A stretch of DNA of 64,000 nucleotides from the NCBI GenBank assembly GCA_016800925.1, contig JABCPU010000164.1, positions 1 through 64,000 on the forward strand, written 5' to 3'. Of this stretch, positions 56,660 through 64,000 are shown one piece after another (positions within the stretch are counted from its first letter, which is position 1; every line of letters starts with the position of its first letter). This DNA is from Suillus spraguei (taxonomy: Eukaryota; Basidiomycota; Agaricomycetes; Boletales; Suillaceae). Made by a program: the position numbers and the translations under genes. The notes under the pieces were generated by a model, which did no database searches, had not been told where the DNA came from, and was given only the letters and a program-made list of their open reading frames with translations.

Positions 56660-56790
56660 TAGACACCCAACCTACACATATCTGATCCACCCATCCAATC
56701 CAGTTCACATATCTGATCCACCCATCCACTCCAATCCATATCCATCTGTGTCCATATCCGATCCGAGTTCATATCCGAACTATTCCCGTG
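56660..56790 (+). repeat. Short imperfect direct repeats upstream of the chromovirus
   Basis: Units containing cacatatctgatccaccc and ccatcc(a/c)(a/c)tcc repeat two to three times, then shorten to atatccgatcc-type words. They lie between the Plavaka gene start and the chromovirus LTR and may be part of the Plavaka terminal region. Confidence 0.6.
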
Positions 56791-56804
56791 CACCTGCGCA
56801 TTAT

Positions 56805-57278
56805 GTTACGAACTGGGGTGGCGTCACCAGCGACAGTGAAAAGACACAGGCGGTCTGCTGGGAGTTCTTACAATGTTCAAAAGAGAACAAGGTGAAAGTA
56901 CAAGGAACGCGTTCCGAGTACGATCAAGGGTTCAGCCTCAAAGACAAGTCTAAGAGGTATCCGCGAGAATAGAGACTAAGACTAAGGAGTGCTTAGACTT
57001 AGAGACGATTCAAGACGACTTAGGTTGGAGACCTAAGCGAAGGAGATTCCAGGTAAAACCCAGTAAGATTAAAGTAGCGAATCTACTACAAGTACACTAT
57101 GCTTAAATAGGCCAATATGTGCGCACAGACCAAGAGAGGTGTGAGAACGTAAGTGCGTATCCAAAGGAGGAAGGCAACTATAGTACAGATGCGTTGGGCA
57201 TATGAGTCAGAGTCATGTTATGTAATATACACGGTAAATGAGGTAAGAAAATGAATAGGGGCACGTACGATTGTAACA
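56805..57278 (-). repeat. 3' LTR of the chromovirus (474 bp)
   Basis: Plus strand TGTTACGAACTGG...GATTGTAACA. It contains the complement of a TATA box (ttaaata, 57103-57109) and the predicted transcript start (aagattaaagt, 57065-57075). The 5-bp flank on the left is catta; the other flank is outside the window. Confidence 0.95.
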
Positions 57279-57290
57279 TTACCCCCTTTA
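57279..57290 (-). promoter_or_regulatory. Polypurine tract of the chromovirus
   Basis: The minus strand reads taaagggggtaa directly against the 3' LTR. This is the expected RNase H-resistant primer for plus-strand DNA synthesis. Confidence 0.8.
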
Positions 57291-58769
57291 TACTGAAAGT
57301 CACCGACTTTAATCACTTTGGTTCGCATAGTAGACGGGATCGTCGCTCCATTCGTAATCTTCATCAGCAAAGGATCCACTCATCATGTACTTAGCTTCCT
57401 CCAAACCAGCGCGTCGTTTAGAGTCCCTTCTTTTCTCTGCTGAATACGTTCATCGTCAAGCTGCTTTTCCCAAGCACGAAGTGCGTCATAGAATCCTCAT
57501 CTTTCCAAGTTAACTCAAAGGGAGGAGGCCCAACTCGGTTAGGGCAGTAGAGGGATAATGAGTGGTGACCAATATCTGCAAACCTTGCACTGATATTCCG
57601 CCAATTCTTTTGACGATGTCCTAGCAATCCACAGACCGGCATTTCATGTTTTCGTCAGGGTTAGAATGGACTTTGCGTAAGGGGACGGAGAAATGATGGG
57701 CGTAGGACTGGTGGATCTGGCGCGTTTCTTTCCCTTCTTCTTCGTCATACGTTTTAAGGCAAGGGTGTTCTGCCGCTTAAGTTGTGCCTGTTGAGCGGAG
57801 GACAATGTGTATGCTGATTCAGGAAGGTCCGGGGTGACTGCACGCTCAGCAGCTGCAAGAAGTTCGGTGGGAGAAGAGGGGGAAGTGATACCGAAGTCTT
57901 TTACTAAGACTGGTGAAATGGGGTCCATAGGACCGAATGACGATGGGATGGACATGGGGGGATGGATATGAAGGTCGCGAAGTCGAGGGCCGAGTGTTAC
58001 CAACTCGGTAGCGGGGATACCCAATAGTTTAGCTGCCTTAACTGCTCTTCTGTGCAGGGCTCGTACAGCCAATCAGGGCAATCAAGAGTGACCGTGGCGG
58101 AAAGTGAAGAAGTTGATTGTTCGATAGGGGATGGGGTTCTAGGAGACGCAAGATCATCTTGCGTTTGTTGTAAGTCAGCGATGGCTTCTTCTACTAGGTT
58201 TCTGGCTGCTCTGGTCTCAGCGACTGATTGCTGGATGGTATCGACAACTGTGTCGGTGAGTTGCCCAATTTCTTGCACAGCAGTGTATAGGCCAGTAAAG
58301 GCGTCAAGATTAGAATAGATACGCGAAGAAGCGGGTGCTGGAACAGGAAGCGGCGTATCTCTTTGCGGAGAGGGAGGTCGAGCAACGCCTGCTCGACGTT
58401 CGGCAATGATGTGAATAGCTTCTTCAACATCATCTTTAAAAGAATCGGGAAGCAACAGCATAGCGTAAGCACGAATGCGTTTTTGGAGATGAATGAAACG
58501 GTGACGGAGTGTGAGTTCAGTAGTTTCTTTAGCGGTGGCTTCGATAAGGGCTGCAGTGCGGATGATGTTAACAATGAGTCGACGGGGAAGGCACCTCTTT
58601 CGGTGAGAATTCTGTCGATTTCGAGGGCATGTCCCTCACAGAGGATGGCGGCTTCGATGTAGGATTGGTTATCGATTTCTGCGGTAAGGGTTCCGTATTG
58701 TTCTGCTTCGGAGTTGGAGTCATTGGTGGCAACAGTGACGGGGGTAATGTAGGCAGTGGGGAAAGACAT
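57290..58769 (-). pseudogene. Extra ORF of the chromovirus, between pol and the 3' LTR
   Basis: From the Met at 58769 (SFPTAYITPVTVA) the protein has a helical N-terminus with ILCEGHALEIDRIL. A frame change occurs near 58600, and the other frame continues FIHLQKRIRAYAMLLLPDSF. A helical coiled-coil-like part follows (AVQEIGQLTDTVVDTIQQSV), then a Lys/Arg-rich basic patch (KRMTKKKGKKRARS, about 57740) and a zinc-knuckle-like CPVCGLLGH pattern near 57640. It is a second potential nucleic-acid-binding protein in the position where other retroelements carry env. No signal peptide or membrane anchor is seen, so it is not env-like. The function is unknown; it may be a captured gene. Confidence 0.6.
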
Positions 58770-58849
58770 TTCAATGTTCGTTGGTAGTTGATCAAGTGCG
58801 AATGCGGTTGATTGACTAGGGAATAATCAGAGGGCGTGTTGCTTCTTAT

Positions 58850-61800
58850 AAGCATTTAGGATTCGAGCGGAGTTCTTCAATTCTTTTCTGGGAGCCATTC
58901 GTTATCTCCTGATGAGTATCCTTTCCACGAAACAAGATAACGTCGGCGATTGCCGGTTCCTTTGTGAGAAAGGATCGCTTCGATTTCATATTCTTCTTCT
59001 TCTTCGATGATGTCAGGGGGTGGTTCGGGAAATTCGGTCCGTGTACGTCTGTTTCGCTATAGGATGATAAGACAGAAGCATGGAACGTGGGGTGGATCTT
59101 CCACTGCGGTGGGAGTTGGAGCGTGAACGTGATGGGAGATAAGACATCGATGATCGGGAAAGGTCCGTATCGTTTCGGGGCGAGTTTCTTTGATGGGAGC
59201 TTTAAGTCTAAGATTGGCGGCGATAACCAAACCTTATCTCCGATCTTCCATGGGTGTACTTATCTCCTCGGGATCGTTCGGCCATTGTTTGCATTGCGAT
59301 GTTATGACAGGCGATTGCTTCTTCTCTTATCTTCTGCAGAGATCGTACTCGATCTTCTGCTGCGGGGACTGATGAATCGGGAATAAGGTGGGGAATAGCC
59401 GTGGTTCATATCCCATCATCAAATAGAAGGGTGATGCATTACGTGCATCGTGTTTTCGGTGGTTGTGAACGAATTCGGCGATTGGTAGTGTTCTACCCAA
59501 TCTTCAGGGTTGTTACGGCAATAAATGCGAAGGTATGTTTCAAGTTCTTGATTGAGCCTTTCCGTTTGACCATCAGTCTGGGGTGGTAAGCCGTGGATGG
59601 AGCGATGACGTAGTCGAGAAGTCGGGCAAGTTCCTTTGAGAAGCGAGATAGGAATTGCGGTCCTCGATCCGAGATAACTTTGTCATGGAGTCCAAATCGT
59701 CGGTAAACATGTTTTAAAAATAGCTTGGCCACACCTTCTGACGTGATAGTTTTCAAACAAGGGATAATAATTACCCCCTTCGTAAGGCCATGGTCTACCA
59801 CGACCATGATACTGTCAAAGCCTCCAGAGACGGGGAGGTCAGTGATAAGATCAACGGAGACCTGGGAGAACGGGCGAACAGCCGACGAAGGAATAGGCGT
59901 GAGCGGAGGTCGAACGGGATGAGTATCCGCTTTCATTTGCTGACAAAGGGCGCAACCCTCGACGTATTTCCGAATATAAGAGCCCATTGCAGGCCACCAA
60001 GCTTCTCGTTTGACGAGTTCTTCAGTTTTGAATCTACCGGGGTGTCCCGCGGTAGGATGATCATGATACCTTTTCAGGATATCGGAGCGATGCGCCGGTG
60101 GAATATAAGCGCGATTCTTAAAATAGAGGACGTTCTCCTCAATCTTCCAATCAGAAAGTGCCGATTTCATGGGGGGAAGGCACACGCCATCAAGGGCATC
60201 AGATGCCGTTTGAAGACAGGGTCGTCGAGGGGTCAGAGGATGACAGCACATCCTTCAAGTCGGTATCAATAAGACGAACGAATAGAGCGTCAGGGAGGAG
60301 GGTCTGGTCCTCGTTATCGTCTTTGCCAGATCATATCAGGCCGCGGGATAGTGCATCAGGTACTGCTAATTTAGTACCTGCAACGTGATGCAGTTCGATG
60401 TCATAAATAGACAAAATCAATTGCCAACGTGCTTGGCGACGGGTGAGCTTCTGTGCACTTCTAAAGTACAGAAGGTTCTTTGGTCGGTGAATACCAGGAC
60501 AGGGTGTGGGTTTCCTTCGAGATAATGACGCCATTCGTTCAATGCCCGGATCACGGCAAGGAGTTCCCGATCAAAGATCTGTAATTGCGTTCTGCGGGGT
60601 TCAAAGACTGTGAGAGGTATGCACATGGGTGATAAACACCATTCTCATCAGTCTGCAGGAGAACTCCGCCAGTTGCTACAAGCGAAGCGTCGGTAGCAAT
60701 GGCAAATTGTCGGGAAGGATCAGGGTTACGGAGTACCGGTTGGGAAGTGAAGCGTCGTTTCAATTCTTCGAAGGTGTCCATACATTCGGTTGACCACTCA
60801 AAGGCCTTATCTTTCTTTGTCAAATCGATAAGGGGTCTGGCGATGTCAGAATAGTGGGAAATGAACGTGCGGTAGAAGTTGCAGAAACCGAGGAATGACC
60901 GAACATCTTTTACAGATTTCGGGATTGGCCATTCAGAGATTCCCTTGGTTTTGGCGGTGTCCATAGCAACTTGTCCGGGGCGAATTATCATTCCGAGGTA
61001 TTCCACTTCTTCTGCATCGAAGGTGCATTTCTCCGGTTTCAAGAACAGGTGTTCTTTTCGTATTTTCATCAAAACTCGTCTGTCCGTTCACGGTGTTCTG
61101 CCATTGTCGTAGAGAAAATCAGGATATCGTCCATATAGATAACCATCCATCCTTCATTGATTTCTTGTTGAAAGGTGCGATTCATGTATGCTTGAAAAGT
61201 TGCTGGGGAATTGCAAAGGCCAAAGAACATGACGTTTGGTTCAAAAAGGCCAAATTCCGTGGTAAAAGCAGCTTTCCACCTATCATCAGGATGGATGCGA
61301 ATGTTGTTATAACCGGACCGAATATCCATTTTGTAAAGAACTGTGCGTTATGAAGACGTGCGACAAGGGAAATAGGGAGTGGGAGCGGATATGCGTTCTT
61401 GACTGTCCAATCATTGATGTAGCGATAATCTTGACAGGGACGCAGTTCTCCGCTCTTCTTTCCCACAAAGAAGAAGCCACTGCTTGAGGTGACTTCGATT
61501 CTGAGATAAAGCCTTTCGCAACGTTTTCATCGATAAACGTTTTGACAGCAGCGCGTTCTTTTTCCGATAGCGGGTAAACCTTAGACGTACGAGGGATAAA
61601 ACCGGGTTTAGTATCGATCCGATGATCATACCAGGTCGTTCGGGGGGTAGTTTGTTTAATCCGTCTTTAGCAAAGACGTCTGCGAAGTCGTGCAAATAAT
61701 CCGGGACCAATTCTTCGAAGGATTTCTTTTTCTTTTCCTTCTCGTCCGTAGCGAATTCCTGAGCTTTGTTACTGTATTTCGAAGGAGGAAGTGGAATCGA

Positions 61801-62910
61801 GAGTAGGGGAGGATTGTTCAAGTTGAGAAGTTCCATCACGTGTCAAGGGTGTATCCATGGATACTTCTTCTATGATCCTCATGCTAATCCCGTCAGTATC
61901 ATATTCCACAGAAATTCTCCTTCTCCTAGTTCATAAGAGGAAATTTCGCGCACTTCTGGTGCATGCCAGACGTCGTGCATGGTGTCAAATTGGTCATCAT
62001 CCTCAGTTGGGATCAACGAGGGCACGGTTCTTCTTTATCGGGGATTTCTTCAATTGAAGCTGAAAGAGTTTTCGGGGGAACGAAGAACTTGGATAGTTTC
62101 GGTACGTTGGTGCTTCGCCCTGGGAGTTCTTCTTCCGTTTTTCTCTTTCCGTGTTTCTGTTCTTCTATTGGCCGTTGCTCAATAGGTTCTTGTCCGCCCC
62201 GGTGTTCGGGTTCAGATTCATTCTTGCGCTTCTCCGCCGAGGGATCGGTGACACTGCTCGCGGCAATTGTACACGTGGAGTAGGTTCTGCAGTACGTGGC
62301 ATTCGTACTTCTGGTTCTGGATTTCGGGACATCAATAGGAGAAGCGATAAATGGTTTCGGAAGACGGGAATGTTGCCATCTAGTATGGTGGTTGAAAAGT
62401 CGGGGCAACCCATTCTTCTTCCGGTCTTCGTCTATATCGATTTCGATTTCATCAGATTTCTCTGTCCGTGAAAGGACAAGTGTTTCAGCAGCCCAATCTA
62501 TAATTGGGTTCATTGCTCGTAACCATGGGATTCCAAGGAGGATTTGATCTCTCCTTCCTAGTTTGGTAATGTTGAATTTTCCATACATGGTTCGATCATC
62601 AATCTTGACCACTAGAAGGCAGTAATGCGTGATCGGCCCTCCTTTTATGAGGGTTCCATCTGCCGTTGTAACTCGAAATGGTTCTTTGAGTTTACGTCGT
62701 GTGATTTGATGGAGTTTCACAAACTCTTCTGGAGATGAATGTTCCTGCTGCTCCTGAATCGATAACAGCGGTGGTGTCGACGGATTTCAAGCGAGTACGC
62801 GAGTGGAGGGTGATAGGGACACGAAGTTCTTTTCTTTCACCTACAGCGCGTACAAGTTTTAGTAATACATTGGGAGAAACATACGTCGAGTCTTTGTTTC
62901 TCCAAGTCAA
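58850..62910 (-). pseudogene. pol: Chromovirus pol: protease, RT, RNase H, integrase, chromodomain
   Basis: The protease active site is AVIDSGAAGTFIS (about 62750), with the flap-end block LLGIPWLRAMNPIIDW (about 62510). Reverse transcriptase has [22 protein letters not shown] and the catalytic YMDD (about 61130). RNase H carries FAIATDAS and the DALSRG end (about 60345). The integrase zinc-binding block is H-x-GHPGRFKT with CALCQQ, and its catalytic Asps lie in VSVDLITDLP and ISDRGPQF. The chromodomain (about 58900-59010) reads [21 protein letters not shown] then [10 protein letters not shown], and a frameshift follows after PEK. Several frameshifts between domains make it non-functional as one polyprotein. 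Confidence 0.93.
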
Positions 62911-63742
62911 AAATCCTCTACAATCCGTCTCACGGTTTCTTCATCTTCTTCTTCTCCTTTGACTTCGGTTTGTCGGAGTGGGGTTTTCTTCTTTCTTTCA
63001 GGACAGTTGTGAATGCGGTGTCCTGTCTTTCTGCACCCGAAGCATTGCCCTTTCTTCATGCATTCGGATCTTTCCATGTCGGAGATTCGATCTACGACCA
63101 TTGCGTTGGAATCACGGTTCGGAATATACCGTGCATTCCCGTAGTTCTTCTTCTTCTGTTGTGGAATATGACGTGTCCTCATGGCGTTAAGCCGATGATG
63201 GGCGTTGTCAATAGCAACGCATTGCAACACAACATCTCTGAATATCTCGGAGACATCTCCTGTATTGAAAAGCTTTGTAAGGATACCCCAATTAAGACCA
63301 TCTTGGAAGAACTGGATCTTCGTCGCGTTATCGGTGATATGAGCCTTGGCTGCAAGTGCCTCAAAGTCGGCGACATAGGTATGAAGATCTCCAGTTCCTT
63401 GCTTGAGATCTCTAAGGGCGTAAGCGCGGTCATTCTGGTATCCACTGGTTCGAATGCTTCTTTGAAGCTCTTCATAAAATCCACCATTGTCCCATAACCA
63501 ACTTTTTGTCCCAATGTGTCGGTAGATTGGGCGTGTTCAAGGAATTGTTCCTTCCAGGATTTGGCATTCTTCTCGGTCATGAAGGATGTTATGTAGATGA
63601 TCTTCTGCTTGTCGGTGGTGTAAAGCTTTTCATTGATGTCAAAGTGCAAGTTGCACGACTGGATAAACTCGCGAGAGTTATCACGATCTCCATCAAAACC
63701 AATCGGTTGACCGATCTTGTATTCGAATTCTTTGGTCGACAT
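62907..63742 (-). pseudogene. gag: Chromovirus gag
   Basis: Starts at the Met at 63742 (STKEFEYKIGQPIGFDGDR). The capsid-like region ends in one frame near 63430 and continues, one frameshift later, with ALRDLKQGTGDLHTYVADFE. The CCHC zinc knuckle CFGCRKTGHRIHNC lies near 63030, followed by a Lys/Glu-rich tail and the stop at 62907. The stop codon is preceded by five T, and the protease frame begins one base back at this point. Confidence 0.88.
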
Positions 63743-63931
63743 GGTTGATGATTCTTCTGGTGAGTTATACTTTCTCGGTGCCTACACGCGCTGTCTTGCT
63801 GTCCGTTAGGGCTTTCTTCTGTCAGAGGGCTTCTCTTGACAATCTGCTCAGCGTACGCGTACGCTAGTCTGCTGATCTAAGCGATCAGGGTTCAGGGTCG
63901 AAGACTGGATAGTCGACGATCAAAGAAGTGG

Positions 63932-63943
63932 ACTTTAATCTTT
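63932..63943 (-). promoter_or_regulatory. Primer-binding site, self-complementary to the LTR transcript start
   Basis: The 11 bases one base inside the 5' LTR (plus strand actttaatctt) are identical to the strand complement of 57065-57075 in the LTR, the predicted first bases of the element RNA. No tRNA 3' end (TGG...) is apparent. Confidence 0.7.
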
Positions 63944-64000
63944 TGTTACGAACTGGGATGGCGTCACCAGCGACAGTGAAAAGACACAGGCGGTCTGCTG
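63944..64000 (-). repeat. 5' LTR of the chromovirus, first 57 bases only
   Basis: Identical to the start of the 3' LTR except for one base (gggatgg against ggggtgg). The rest lies beyond the window. Confidence 0.92.

Larger units (their letters stand above)
56805..64000 (-). mobile_element. Ty3/gypsy chromovirus, 5' LTR cut by the window end
   Basis: The order on the minus strand is 5' LTR (from 63944), primer site, gag with CCHC knuckle, protease, reverse transcriptase, RNase H, integrase, chromodomain, an extra ORF, polypurine tract, 3' LTR (56805-57278). Reverse transcriptase before integrase plus a C-terminal chromodomain defines a chromovirus. Frameshifts occur in gag (about 63430), protease (about 62725), pol and at the chromodomain end (about 58905). 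The two LTRs nevertheless differ at only one of the 57 shared bases visible. Confidence 0.95.

Noticed and set aside
57990..58320. Plus-strand ORFs opposite the chromovirus extra ORF
   Set aside because: Antisense shadows of the minus-strand coding sequence, which carries the motifs.

Overview
The window is nuclear DNA of a filamentous basidiomycete, most likely an Agaricomycete. Genes have many short introns of about 50-60 nt, there is no operon structure, and the mobile elements are ones typical of that group: Ty1/copia, chromodomain Ty3/gypsy, PIF/Harbinger with a Myb/SANT partner, Plavaka and KDZ fragments. No species can be named from the sequence alone.

Layout. 1-5940: a degenerate copia element on the minus strand, inserted in a TPR-type gene. 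5946-8157: LTR fragments. 8158-11276: an apparently intact acid sphingomyelinase-like gene. 13254-35956: a local gene family of five monocarboxylate-porter-like MFS transporters, three on the minus strand (13254-15293, 16727-18746, 19890-21924) and two on the plus strand (29756-31770 broken, 33971-35956 intact). Between the two groups lie a decayed F-box gene, DPH3, a tRNA-Thr and a second F-box-like gene. Inside the array are a 217-bp TA-flanked MITE, a copia 5' end and a shared promoter palindrome.

36290-44590: two Harbinger elements in mirror order. The second has clear terminal repeats and a TTA duplication, and carries two nested solo LTRs. 44600-48590: gene and KDZ-transposase remnants, AT-rich sequence with a gypsy solo LTR, and a G/A-rich minisatellite. 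50835-52534: a duplicated pair of small secreted-protein loci, one encoding an eight-cysteine peptide. 52950-56583: a decayed Plavaka transposase. 56805-64000: a minus-strand chromovirus that runs off the window. Its primer-binding site is complementary to its own predicted transcript start, which suggests Tf1/sushi-type self-priming, and it carries an extra ORF between the chromodomain and the 3' LTR.

Host functions visible are secreted lipid hydrolysis (sphingomyelinase), organic-acid transport (MFS array), translation and tRNA modification (DPH3, tRNA-Thr), F-box proteins and small secreted peptides. About half of the window is transposon-derived. Splice structures were worked out by eye from frame continuity, splice signals and paralogue comparison; no search was run.
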